Below the pieces are notes generated by a model, which was given only the letters and a program-made list of their open reading frames with translations, did no database searches and had not been told where the DNA came from. This document shows, in pieces, positions 1 through 10,415 of a stretch of DNA of 64,000 nucleotides. The position numbers and the translations under genes were made by a program. Positions within the stretch are counted from its first letter, which is position 1. Every line of letters begins with the position of its first letter. Location of the stretch: contig NZ_CP020474.1 in the NCBI RefSeq assembly GCF_002080415.1, positions 2,679,501 to 2,743,500 on the forward strand, given 5' to 3'. This DNA is from Roseovarius mucosus. GTDB taxonomy: Bacteria > Pseudomonadota > Alphaproteobacteria > Rhodobacterales > Rhodobacteraceae.

Positions 1-1263
1 GGTGATTTGTGTTCGCTGCATGAGGGTGTGCCACGCGCCTGTATCGCGGTGCGGATGCAGATCACCGCGACCGGTGAAAAGATCGGGCATCGGTTTGTGC
101 GCGGTCTTATGCGCTCTGCTGCGTCGCTGACGTATCAACAGGTTCAGTCGGCGCAGGATGGTGCGCCGGATGACAAATGCGCGCCCCTGATGGACGAGGT
201 GATTACACCGCTCTATGCCGCCTATGCCGCATTAGAGGAGGCGCGGCGTCGTCGTCAGCCGCTCGACCTCGACCTGCCCGAGCGCAAGGTGGTCCTGAGT
301 GACGCGGGCAAGGTTTTGTCGGTGAATTTCACCGAGCGACTGGAGGCCCATAAGCTGATCGAGGAATGTATGGTGTTGGCCAATGTGGCCGCCGCCGAAA
401 CGCTGGTGGCGCGCAAATCGGCGCTTTTGTTCCGGGTGCATGAGGAACCAAGCCCCGAAAAACTTGATGCCCTGCGCGAGGTAGCGGCGACGGCGGGGAT
501 GGTGCTTGCCAAGGGTCAGGTGCTGAAAACCGCACATCTTAACGCGCTGCTGCATGCAGCGCGCGATACGGATCATTCCGAGGTGATCAACATGTCCACC
601 CTGCGCGCGATGACGCAGGCCTATTATGCGCCGCAAAACTTCGGACATTTCGGCCTTGCACTTCAGGCCTATGCGCATTTCACCTCGCCCATTCGGCGCT
701 ATTCCGATCTTGTGGTCCATCGGGCGCTGATTTCGGCGCATGGCTGGGGCAAAGATGGTCTGAGCCATGAGGAAGAAGCGCAGCTTGAGGAGACGGCGCA
801 GCATATTTCCGACACCGAGCGCCGCTCGATGATGGCCGAGCGTGACACCAATGATCGCTATCTGGCGGCGTTTCTGTCGGAGCGATTGGGTGAGGAATTC
901 ACCGGGCGTATCAGCGGCGTCGTCAAATTCGGCGTGTTCGTGAAACTGGATGAAACCGGGGCGGATGGGTTGATCCCGGTCCGCTCATTGGGCCGGGAAT
1001 ATTTCCACTTCGACCGCGAAGCAAGCACGCTGATGGGGTCCGATACCGGGCTTACGATTGGCTTGGGGCAGCGCGTGACGGTCAAGCTGGCCGAGGCCGC
1101 GCCCGTGACAGGTGGCATTGCGCTTGAACTGGTTAGCCTTGATGGCGAGACCCTGCCCAAAGGCCCGCGCGCCACACGCGGCAAGCCGCCCAAACGCAAG
1201 CTTGGCAGCGCCAAGCGCAAGGCGACGGTCGAGAGGCGCAAGGCCGAGCGCAAGCGTCGGTAG
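1..1263 (+). CDS. rnr: Ribonuclease R, C-terminal part (5' end outside window)
   Basis: Processive 3'-5' exoribonuclease that degrades structured RNA. The frame is open from base 1, so the gene begins before the window; the first ATG is not the start. The visible part holds the end of the RNB catalytic domain (HFTSPIRRYSDLVVHR, then ERR and ERDTNDRYLAAFL), followed by an S1 RNA-binding domain (EFTGRISGVVKFGVFVKL) and a strongly basic Lys/Arg tail over the last 30 residues. A lysine-rich tail after S1 is typical of RNase R and not of RNase II, which supports the assignment. The next gene converges from the other strand after 18 bases. Confidence 0.93.
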   Translation, partial: GDLCSLHEGVPRACIAVRMQITATGEKIGHRFVRGLMRSAASLTYQQVQSAQDGAPDDKCAPLMDEVITPLYAAYAALEEARRRRQPLDLDLPERKVVLSDAGKVLSVNFTERLEAHKLIEECMVLANVAAAETLVARKSALLFRVHEEPSPEKLDALREVAATAGMVLAKGQVLKTAHLNALLHAARDTDHSEVINMSTLRAMTQAYYAPQNFGHFGLALQAYAHFTSPIRRYSDLVVHRALISAHGWGKDGLSHEEEAQLEETAQHISDTERRSMMAERDTNDRYLAAFLSERLGEEFTGRISGVVKFGVFVKLDETGADGLIPVRSLGREYFHFDREASTLMGSDTGLTIGLGQRVTVKLAEAAPVTGGIALELVSLDGETLPKGPRATRGKPPKRKLGSAKRKATVERRKAERKRR

Positions 1264-1281
1264 GTAAAAGATCGGACGCCC

Positions 1282-1848
1282 TCAGCGCAGCCCGTCGCGT
1301 GCAATCGTAACCGCCAAATCCCGCACGGCCTGACCGCGTGCTGCGGCGATGGCGGTAATGCCTGCCTCGTCCGGTACGGGCACGCTCAGGTCAAAAAGCT
1401 GCGCGCGTGCGCGGCCATTCTCAGATGACACGAAATACTGCCCGGCAAGCCGGAATACGCCATCCGCTTGCGCCAGCATCTCTTCGACCCGCACCTCGAC
1501 CTGCGCCTCGGGAAAGCCACCAAAGGGCCAAGGCTCTGCCGCCACCCGCGCGCCGGTGATTTGGGCCAGATGACGGCTGAGTTCCAACGTGATGGCGCGG
1601 CCCGGATCATCGGCCCAAAAGAGGCCGGGTTGAGTGCTCAGAACACCTGTTGCATCCGAGAAATAGATTTCCTCACCCGCGGCATATCCCGGCAAGGACA
1701 CCTCGCGCAGCGCGACCGAGCCAAAGGCGATGCGCTGCTTGGTCTCAACCGGCGCGCGTGGCACGGTCAGTCGCTGTTCGGGAGCAGAGGTGCAGGCGGT
1801 GAGGGCGGCCAGCAAAAGCAGGGCGGAAAATCTCTTCATTCTCATCAT
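1282..1848 (-). CDS. pqiC: PqiC/YmbA-type outer-membrane lipoprotein of an MCE lipid transporter
   Basis: A 188-residue lipoprotein of the ABC-type transport auxiliary (PqiC/YmbA) family. The N terminus has a basic start, a short hydrophobic core and a lipobox LTAC with Cys19, so it should be acylated and sent to the outer membrane. In E. coli, PqiC is the outer-membrane partner of the PqiB needle. The start overlaps the stop of pqiB by four bases (ATGA), so the two are co-translated. It is the last gene of the operon. The start could instead be Met2 or Met4, which changes little. Confidence 0.82.
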   Translation of the reverse strand: MMRMKRFSALLLLAALTACTSAPEQRLTVPRAPVETKQRIAFGSVALREVSLPGYAAGEEIYFSDATGVLSTQPGLFWADDPGRAITLELSRHLAQITGARVAAEPWPFGGFPEAQVEVRVEEMLAQADGVFRLAGQYFVSSENGRARAQLFDLSVPVPDEAGITAIAAARGQAVRDLAVTIARDGLR

Positions 1849-3938
1849 CTTCCCAAAAGCAGCGAATTTGGATTCCGTTCTATGGCTCGGGCCAAGGATG
1901 ACACAGCACGCGCGGCGCGTTCAACCTCGCGCATTGCGGCGCGGGCGTCGCGGCCTACACCATTGTCGGCGGCATAGCCTGCCAGCGTGCCGCGCGCCTG
2001 TGCCAGCACGGCCTCGGCCTCGGCAATAAGGCCCGGCAGATCACGGCCCGCTTGCGCAAAAGTATCCGCGGCATCGCGGGCAGAGCCAAGGGCGGCGGTG
2101 GCATTCTCGACCACGCCGCCTTCGCGCAATTGCGCCAGAACGCTGCGCATTTCGTCAAGGGTTGCGTTCAGCGTGGCAGGCAGGGCCTGTGTGCCCTCTT
2201 GCGCCAAAAGCGTGTCAGCCGAGGTTATGAGCGCGGTCAACTGTGCAACCATGGCATCAATCTCGACGCTTTCGGCCTTTTTCGCCACGGCATCCAGCCG
2301 CGCCACGAGATCTGGCACACCGCTCACGGCATCGCTCACACCTTGAGACGCGGCAGAGGCATCGCTGAGCGCGGTGCTCAACTTGGCCGCTATGGCCTCT
2401 TGCGCGATTTGCGCGACCAGCGTCTCCATCTCGGTCAGCACGGCATCAAGCCGCCCAGGCAGGGCCTGCACCTCTGGCGCGCCAATCACGCCGCGTGTCT
2501 CATCCAGAAGCGCGTTGACATTGCCCGGCACGGCGCGCGTATCGGCGCTGGAGACCAAGGCATTGGCGTTTTGCAGCAGGGTGATCGCCTCGGCCATCAC
2601 CTCTTCGATGGGCAAGGCATTGATCCGCTCGAATACGCCCGTTGCGGTTGCCGATACATCCGCGATCTCGCTTTCGGTGGTGGGGAAAAGAAGATCGCCG
2701 CCATCTGCCGTCTCGATTTCGGCAGGGGGGGCATCGGGCACTTCGACCAGTTCAACCTTGAGCCCTCCGGTCAATATGGACGCCGAGGCCAGCCGCGCGC
2801 GCAGGCCCGTCGCCACGCTCTCGCGCAAATAGGCAAGCGCCGAGTCGCGCCCTGCACCTCCCTCCAGCCCCAACCGTCCCGGACGGATTGCCAGACTGAC
2901 AAGAAGCCGCACGCGGTCATCGCCAAATCGCGCCTCATCGACCACGCCATTAAGCGCGCTCACCTGACCGATGCGCAACCCGTTCCACTCAACGGGGGCG
3001 TCCACGCTAAGACCTGCGATATTGTCCTCGAACACTGCCGCAAGCGTGAGGATTTCGTTGTCGTCCCCGCGAAACAGGCTGGCACGTGCCGCGGATTCTT
3101 CGGAGTAGACGGTGTAGTTGTCTCCGGCCCGCGCCGATGTGCCACCTGAAATCATCGTCTCGAAGGTGACGCCGCCGGACACAAGTGCGGCAACGGATGA
3201 GAAATCGAGTTGTGCGCCGCCGGGTCCGAGCGAAAAGGAAAAGCCGGAGGTGTCCCAAAAGCGCGTCGCGCTGTTGATCAGACGATCATGCGGGGCAAAG
3301 ATCAGCGCCTCTGCCTCGGCGGAGCTGCCATCAGCAGTGATGCGCGGTCGCCCGATGCGCCCCACCTCGATCCCGCGATAGATCACCGGAGCGCCTTCGA
3401 CCAGCGAGGCGCGCCCCTGCGCCCGCAGCATGAGGCGCAGGCCATCCTGCCCCACCCGTTCCAAGGGGGCATCGGGCAGGCCTGCTATCTGCGTGACGGC
3501 CGCACCGGGGCTATTGTCCCACAAACCTTCGATGTAGACGCCCGAGAGCACGGTCCCAAGGCCAGTGACGCCCCGCGCCGTAACTTGGGGACGGACCACC
3601 CAGAATTGGGCGTCGCGGTCGATATAGGGTGCCACCTCTTGATCCACGCGGACCTTGACCAGCACGAGGTCGAGACCCGGGGCAAAACTTACGTCCTCGA
3701 CCATGCCGACGGTCACATCGCGGTAGCGAAGCTCGGTCGCCCCCGCCCGAACACCCGACGCATTTTCAAAGGCGATTTCGATCAGCGGCCCGCGCTCGGA
3801 ATAGGCCTGCCACGCCACGACCAGCACGACCAAAAGCGCCGCCAGCGGCACCAGCCAGATCACTGAAATCCGGTCGATCAGGCTCCGTCCGGCAGGAAGA
3901 ACAGTGGGCTCTGGCGGAGGCGTGCTGTCTTGGGTCAC
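1845..3938 (-). CDS. pqiB: PqiB, three-MCE-domain intermembrane lipid transport protein
   Basis: A 697-residue inner-membrane-anchored periplasmic protein that forms a tube for lipid movement across the periplasm. After a short cytoplasmic N terminus there is one transmembrane segment (about residues 25-45, SVIWLVPLAALLVVLVVAW). Three MCE domains follow, starting near residues 50, 165 and 290. The rest (about 430-690) is a long Ala/Leu-rich helical region with repeated coil-like segments containing ALP and LDE motifs, which should form the needle. It is about 150 residues longer than E. coli PqiB, mostly in this helical part. Translation starts at GTG, overlapping the upstream pqiA stop (GTGA). 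Confidence 0.88.
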   Translation of the reverse strand: MTQDSTPPPEPTVLPAGRSLIDRISVIWLVPLAALLVVLVVAWQAYSERGPLIEIAFENASGVRAGATELRYRDVTVGMVEDVSFAPGLDLVLVKVRVDQEVAPYIDRDAQFWVVRPQVTARGVTGLGTVLSGVYIEGLWDNSPGAAVTQIAGLPDAPLERVGQDGLRLMLRAQGRASLVEGAPVIYRGIEVGRIGRPRITADGSSAEAEALIFAPHDRLINSATRFWDTSGFSFSLGPGGAQLDFSSVAALVSGGVTFETMISGGTSARAGDNYTVYSEESAARASLFRGDDNEILTLAAVFEDNIAGLSVDAPVEWNGLRIGQVSALNGVVDEARFGDDRVRLLVSLAIRPGRLGLEGGAGRDSALAYLRESVATGLRARLASASILTGGLKVELVEVPDAPPAEIETADGGDLLFPTTESEIADVSATATGVFERINALPIEEVMAEAITLLQNANALVSSADTRAVPGNVNALLDETRGVIGAPEVQALPGRLDAVLTEMETLVAQIAQEAIAAKLSTALSDASAASQGVSDAVSGVPDLVARLDAVAKKAESVEIDAMVAQLTALITSADTLLAQEGTQALPATLNATLDEMRSVLAQLREGGVVENATAALGSARDAADTFAQAGRDLPGLIAEAEAVLAQARGTLAGYAADNGVGRDARAAMREVERAARAVSSLARAIERNPNSLLLGR

Positions 3939-4561
3939 GTTTGGCTATCCTCTTGGTCTTCGGGTCGGCGGGTGCCGTCCCAGATCATCCGGCTATCAAA
4001 ACTTTGCGCGGAGAGCATGGTGAAAACCACCGAAAGGGCGAAAAACAGGCTGGCGCGGCCCGGTGTGATCGTGGCCAAGGCCTGCAATTGCACCAGGGAT
4101 GACAGGATCGCCACAACAAAAACGTCGATCATCGACCAGCGGCCGATGTATTCGACTATCTCATAGAGCAGGTGCCGCCGCGCCTTTGACAAGCGCGAGC
4201 CGCGCCAGACGCCGAATGCCAGAGCGGCCAGCACCAGAAACTTGGCCACCGGGATCACCACACTGGCCACAAGAATAATCAGTGCCACGCCCCAATTGCC
4301 ATGCTCTGCCAGCGTCACCGCCCCGCCGACAATCGTATCAGATTGCGTACTGACCAGCGTGCGCGTCTCTAGCATCGGAAAAAGATTGGCCGGAATGTAG
4401 CAGCCAAGGCCCAACAGCCACCACGCCCAGACCTTTTGCAGCGCCATCGGATCGCGGGATTGCAACGCACTGCCGCAACGCGAACAGCGCGCTGTGCCAA
4501 GAGGCGCCACAGCCATGCAACGTGTGCAGCCCACCAGTCCCATGTCGCGCGCGGTTCTCAT
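3935..4561 (-). CDS. pqiA: PqiA family membrane protein, second copy
   Basis: A 208-residue paraquat-inducible protein A domain protein. The N terminus carries a zinc-ribbon-like CxxC pair (GCTRC and RCSRC), followed by four hydrophobic segments; conserved features include the NLFPMLE stretch. PqiA proteins are inner-membrane partners of the PqiB MCE tube. The open frame runs further upstream, but the ATG at 4561 overlaps the stop of the first pqiA copy (ATGA) and gives the family length, so it is the likely start. E. coli PqiA has both halves in one chain; here the halves are separate genes. Confidence 0.85.
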   Translation of the reverse strand: MRTARDMGLVGCTRCMAVAPLGTARCSRCGSALQSRDPMALQKVWAWWLLGLGCYIPANLFPMLETRTLVSTQSDTIVGGAVTLAEHGNWGVALIILVASVVIPVAKFLVLAALAFGVWRGSRLSKARRHLLYEIVEYIGRWSMIDVFVVAILSSLVQLQALATITPGRASLFFALSVVFTMLSAQSFDSRMIWDGTRRPEDQEDSQT

Positions 4562-5184
4562 GCGTCCAGCGAGGCCCAGATTGAATAGCGGCACATCAGA
4601 CTGTCGGTCGCCACCACCAGCACCACCAGCACCGCAAACATCCACGCCGCCGGGCCAAAGACCACATCCGCCAGATCGCTGAGTTTGACCAGTGCCACGG
4701 CGCAACCGATGGCGAAGATTTCGGCCATGGACCACGGCACGAGCGCCTCTGAAAGACGAAAGGCAGGGCGCGCCAGAGGGGCGGGGGGGTGATCGCGGAT
4801 GATGGGGGCCAAGACATAGATCAGCAGCATCAGGCGCAGCGCCGGTATGACCACGATGAAAAAGAGAACTGCCACCGCCAGCACAGACAGCCCGCCCTCG
4901 AACACAAAGGCAGCCTGCAGGATCGAGGCGTCATGGTGTAGCCCGCCCGCGCCGATCGACAAAAAGGGAAAGAGCACCGCTGCCACGATCAGGATCAGAA
5001 CAGTCAGCGCCAGAGCGATCAGCTGCTTGCCTGCCTTTCGCCGTGGTGCGATCAAGACTGTATGACAGCGCGCGCAAATGGCGCGTTGCCGCATCGCCAC
5101 CTGGGGCGCGGTATAGACCAGATCACACGTCGGGCAGCAGATGAGGCCCGCCAACTCGTCGGGTGCGGATTGGCGGACGCTCAC
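4558..5184 (-). CDS. pqiA: PqiA family membrane protein, first copy
   Basis: A 208-residue integral membrane protein equivalent to the N-terminal half of E. coli PqiA. It begins with two CxxC pairs (CCPTC at about residue 16 and CARC at about 38) that suggest a zinc ribbon, followed by four hydrophobic segments. It starts at GTG in a GTGA overlap with the stop of the lytic transglycosylase gene. Together with the next gene it probably forms a split PqiA that feeds lipids to PqiB. Confidence 0.84.
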   Translation of the reverse strand: MSVRQSAPDELAGLICCPTCDLVYTAPQVAMRQRAICARCHTVLIAPRRKAGKQLIALALTVLILIVAAVLFPFLSIGAGGLHHDASILQAAFVFEGGLSVLAVAVLFFIVVIPALRLMLLIYVLAPIIRDHPPAPLARPAFRLSEALVPWSMAEIFAIGCAVALVKLSDLADVVFGPAAWMFAVLVVLVVATDSLMCRYSIWASLDA

Positions 5185-6515
5185 GAGCGTTTGAGCAGCG
5201 CCAGCAATTCCTGCGAGGGCAGGCCGTCCGGCGTCACCCCGACCGATTGCTGAAAGGCGCGAATGGCGTTGATCGTATTGGGGCCGATGATGCCGTCGAT
5301 CTTTTCGATGGCAAAACCCTTGCGTTGCAGGCGGCGCTGCATATCCATTTTTTCGTCAAAAGACAGGGGGTTATAGCCACGTGGCCAAGCGCCCCTGATT
5401 TCTGGCCCGCCGCCGATCCGGTCTGAAAGATGCCCAACGCCCATCGCATAGGCATCGGAATTATTGTAGCGTTTGATCACGCCGAAATTGTCGAAAACCA
5501 TAAAGGCTGGCCCCTGAAGCCCGGCGGGCAGCAGGATCGACGCAGTGCCGAAATCGCGCACCGCGCGCCCGTCCATACCGACCACGCCCTGCGCCGCCCA
5601 TTGAGACGGTAGCCGCTTGGCCTTGGCCGCGGCGGCGCTGAACCCGCGCGGAACCTGTACCTCGACGCCCCAAGGTTGGCCCTTGGTCCAGCCAAAGCGC
5701 TTGAGATAGGCGGCGGTTGAGGCCAGGGCATCGGTTGGGTTGTCCGACCAGATGTCGCGTTTGCCATCGCCGGTGAAATCCACCGCATAGGCCAGGTAAG
5801 AAGTGGGCATGAACTGCGTATGCCCCATAGCCCCGGCCCATGACCCTTTCATGTTTTCAGGTGTCACATCGCCCGATTGCAGGATCTGCAAGGCAGCGAT
5901 GAGCTGTTTTTCAAAAAACGCGCCGCGCCGTCCGTCATAGGCCAGTGTCGCCAGCGATTGGATCAACGGCAAATCACCAAGCCGTTCGCCATAGGTGCTT
6001 TCCATCCCCCAGACGGCGGCGACCACCTCTTTTTCTACGCCGTAATGTGCCTCGATCCGTTCGAGTGCGCGGCGGTGTTTGCGCAGCGCCTCTTGTCCGT
6101 TGTTGACCCGGATGGGCGAGACGGCGCTGTCAAGGTAGTCCCAGATCTCGCGTTTGAATTCCGATTGGTTGCGGTCTTTTGATACAATGTCGGGGTTGAA
6201 CGTCACACCACGAAAGGCGCGGTCAAATACCTGTCCGCTGATCCCTTGCGATAGCGCGCGACCCCGGAAACCGGCCACCCAGGTGTCAAAGCGCGGATTG
6301 GCATTGACCGGCACGATGGCGGTCTCAGACACATCCGCCGGGCGCAATTGTGGCCGTAGGCTGCGCACTGGCACGTCGCTCGAAACAACCACCGCCGCTG
6401 TGATGAGGCCCGAACCGGGCCGCATCTGCGGGCGTAATGACTGGTCCACCGCCCCGGCCAGCACCGGTGGTGCCCCGATCAGAACGCTCAATAATCCGAT
6501 ATATACCGCTCGCAT
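5181..6515 (-). CDS. MltB-family lytic murein transglycosylase with peptidoglycan-binding domain
   Basis: A 444-residue periplasmic enzyme that cleaves the MurNAc-GlcNAc bond of peptidoglycan to form 1,6-anhydroMurNAc. It has a signal peptide (first ~20 residues, ending VLAGA), a low-complexity linker with two copies of a LRPQ-RP motif, and an SLT-like catalytic domain (about 75-370) with catalytic Glu172 in GMESTYG and the family motifs AGAMGHTQFMPTSYL and DFTGDGKRDIW. A C-terminal peptidoglycan-binding repeat (about 385-444) contains IDGIIGPNTINAIRAFQ. The frame is open 20 codons upstream, but the ATG at 6515 starts the signal peptide and has AGGGG before it. It heads the operon with pqiA, pqiA, pqiB and pqiC. 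Confidence 0.9.
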   Translation of the reverse strand: MRAVYIGLLSVLIGAPPVLAGAVDQSLRPQMRPGSGLITAAVVVSSDVPVRSLRPQLRPADVSETAIVPVNANPRFDTWVAGFRGRALSQGISGQVFDRAFRGVTFNPDIVSKDRNQSEFKREIWDYLDSAVSPIRVNNGQEALRKHRRALERIEAHYGVEKEVVAAVWGMESTYGERLGDLPLIQSLATLAYDGRRGAFFEKQLIAALQILQSGDVTPENMKGSWAGAMGHTQFMPTSYLAYAVDFTGDGKRDIWSDNPTDALASTAAYLKRFGWTKGQPWGVEVQVPRGFSAAAAKAKRLPSQWAAQGVVGMDGRAVRDFGTASILLPAGLQGPAFMVFDNFGVIKRYNNSDAYAMGVGHLSDRIGGGPEIRGAWPRGYNPLSFDEKMDMQRRLQRKGFAIEKIDGIIGPNTINAIRAFQQSVGVTPDGLPSQELLALLKRS

Positions 6516-6597
6516 TGTCCGGCCCCTTGGTTGTGTGGCTCTTGTCACAGAATAGCCCGATTGTTTCCAAATCAAAAGCGATCAAGGGGGCGGAAAC

Positions 6598-6627
6598 GAA
6601 AAGGCGCGGCGATTTCTCGCCGCGCCT
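6598..6627 (-). terminator. Intrinsic terminator of katG
   Basis: A perfect 11-base-pair inverted repeat (6602-6612 with 6617-6627, loop TTTC) lies 24 bases past the katG stop. On the minus strand it is followed by TTTTCG. This fits rho-independent termination of katG before the transglycosylase operon. Confidence 0.85.
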
Positions 6628-6651
6628 CTCTGATTGGAATGCTCAGTCCGA

Positions 6652-8826
<2,175 letters not shown>

Positions 8827-8931
8827 CTACCTAGATCGTTGTCGTTGGTGAGTGGTCTGGTTGCGCCGATCAGAATGCGACCGATTCCAGTGGCCACGCG
8901 CGTTATCCTCGGGTCGTGTAACAGATGCGTT

Positions 8932-8947
8932 CAATAATTAATAATTG
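8932..8947. promoter_or_regulatory. Imperfect palindrome in the katG upstream region
   Basis: The 160 bases before katG are AT-rich next to the thioesterase gene. They contain CAATAATTAATAATTG, an imperfect palindrome with two mismatched positions, centred 123 bases before the katG ATG. It could be an operator. I could not fit an OxyR consensus (ATAG-N7-CTAT repeats) to this region. Confidence 0.3.
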
Positions 8948-8976
8948 GATTTACTAACTGTAACCATAACTACTGA

Positions 8977-9396
8977 TTATTGAACCTGATCCCGCCGCAG
9001 CCGGAATACGCCTGTACCGGTTGCGATATGCGTACCGTTGTCATCCCGCACAATGCCTTCTGCGAAATAGGTCGATTTGCCGCCGCCCGTTCGGCGGGCC
9101 TCGGCAACGAGCCGCGTGCCTTTGGCCTGCCCCAGATAATTGACTGTGAGCGACAGGGTCAGAGCCATCTGTTGCCGCGCCGGGTCGCCGGTGTAGCAGC
9201 CGCAAAAGCCCATGGCGGTATCGAGCAGCGTGGCGTGGATGCCGCCATGCGGCAGCCCCTGACGGTTCATCAGGAACGGCTCTAGCGGCAGTTCGATCCG
9301 CGCAAAATCTGTGGACCAGGCAATCAGGCGATATCCAAGATGGGTTTGCAGCGCAGAGGGGGGTTCAAGCAGGTTTGGGTCTATGTCTTGCGTCAT
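8977..9396 (-). CDS. PaaI-family hotdog-fold thioesterase
   Basis: A 139-residue hotdog-fold protein likely to hydrolyse acyl-CoA thioesters. The PaaI/YbgC-like pattern is visible: FLMNRQGLPHGGIHATLLDTAMGF, where the HGG and the Asp of the central helix form the active site, and then LTLSLTVNYLGQAKG. Its start overlaps the phosphotransferase stop by four bases. It is the last gene of an operon with an acyl-CoA ligase, which fits clearing or tuning of CoA pools during fatty-acid use. Confidence 0.85.
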   Translation of the reverse strand: MTQDIDPNLLEPPSALQTHLGYRLIAWSTDFARIELPLEPFLMNRQGLPHGGIHATLLDTAMGFCGCYTGDPARQQMALTLSLTVNYLGQAKGTRLVAEARRTGGGKSTYFAEGIVRDDNGTHIATGTGVFRLRRDQVQ

Positions 9397-10415
9397 ATCT
9401 TGTCCTTGGTCGCAGAGAGGCCCGCGCGGGCGAATTCGGGCACATACTCCCCAAGACGCAGACCGCGCGCGGGGTCAGAGGCGTTGCCATCCAGCGCGCG
9501 TCTTTTGACGCCTTGCAGGATGGCCGCCATGCGGAAATAGCTGAAGGCGAGGTAGAAATGGAACCCCTCAATGGGCGCAATCCCGCGTCTTTCGCAATAG
9601 CGGGCGATGAACTCCGCATCCGACCAGAGGCCAAGGGCGGCGCGGTCCACTCCCGCCAGCCCGCGCCCCTCTGCGGTTGCGGGCATAGACCATTGCATGA
9701 TCACGGCGGCGAGGTCAGCGTAGGGGTGGCCAAGGGTCGACAGCTCCCAATCCAGCACGGCAACGCACGCGGTGCCATGGGGCGCAAAAAGCAGATTGTC
9801 GAGGCGGTAGTCGCCATGCACCAGCGTGCGTTGCCCGTCATCTTCGGGAATATGCGCATCGAGCCAGGCCATAAGGGCGGTCATCTCGGGCAGGTCATCG
9901 GTGGCTGTGGCGGTATATTGCGCGCACCAGCGGTCCACCTGCCGGCGGTAGTAATTGCCGGACGGGCCGTAGTCTGTAAGGCCGGTTTGCACGAGATCAA
10001 CGTCATGGATGGCGGCCAGAACGCGGTTCATCTCGTCTAGGATAGCGTGGCGTTCGGGCGGGGTGAGACCGGGCATCGCGGGGGCGTCAAAGCTGCGGCC
10101 TTTGACCTCGTCCATGATGTAGAAGGGCGTGCCGATGATGCTTTCATCCTCGCACAGGATGTGCATGCGGGCGACAGGAACCGATGTGTCCTGCAACGCG
10201 CGTTGCAAACGAAATTCCCGCTCGACCGCATGGGCGGATTTCAACAGAACGCCGGGCGGTTTGCGACGCAGTACGTAACTGCGCGTGGGCGTTATGAGAC
10301 GGTAGGTCGGGTTGGATTGCCCGCCGCTGAATTTCTGCGCCGTGAGCGGCCCGGCAAAGCCCGGCAAATGCACGGCAAGCCATGCGGCGACGGCGTCTGT
10401 GTCAAGACCGCTCAT
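9393..10415 (-). CDS. APH-like phosphotransferase family protein (ACAD10/11 N-domain type)
   Basis: A 340-residue protein of the aminoglycoside-phosphotransferase fold. It has the kinase catalytic loop HGDYRLDNLLF and the metal-binding segment LDWELSTLGHPYADLA, and an N-terminal FSGGQSNPTYRL stretch like the nucleotide loop. Homologues are the N-terminal domain of ACAD10/11 and genes next to acyl-CoA dehydrogenases; they phosphorylate hydroxyacyl-CoAs in 4-hydroxy-acid breakdown. The frame runs on upstream, but the ATG at 10415 overlaps the ligase stop (ATGA), so it is the likely start. An antibiotic-resistance role is unlikely given the fatty-acid neighbours. Confidence 0.85.
   Translation of the reverse strand: MSGLDTDAVAAWLAVHLPGFAGPLTAQKFSGGQSNPTYRLITPTRSYVLRRKPPGVLLKSAHAVEREFRLQRALQDTSVPVARMHILCEDESIIGTPFYIMDEVKGRSFDAPAMPGLTPPERHAILDEMNRVLAAIHDVDLVQTGLTDYGPSGNYYRRQVDRWCAQYTATATDDLPEMTALMAWLDAHIPEDDGQRTLVHGDYRLDNLLFAPHGTACVAVLDWELSTLGHPYADLAAVIMQWSMPATAEGRGLAGVDRAALGLWSDAEFIARYCERRGIAPIEGFHFYLAFSYFRMAAILQGVKRRALDGNASDPARGLRLGEYVPEFARAGLSATKDKI

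Noticed and set aside
9393..10415. Aminoglycoside resistance gene
   Set aside because: It has the APH fold, but its operon with acyl-CoA ligase and thioesterase and its ACAD10/11-type motifs point to hydroxyacyl metabolism.
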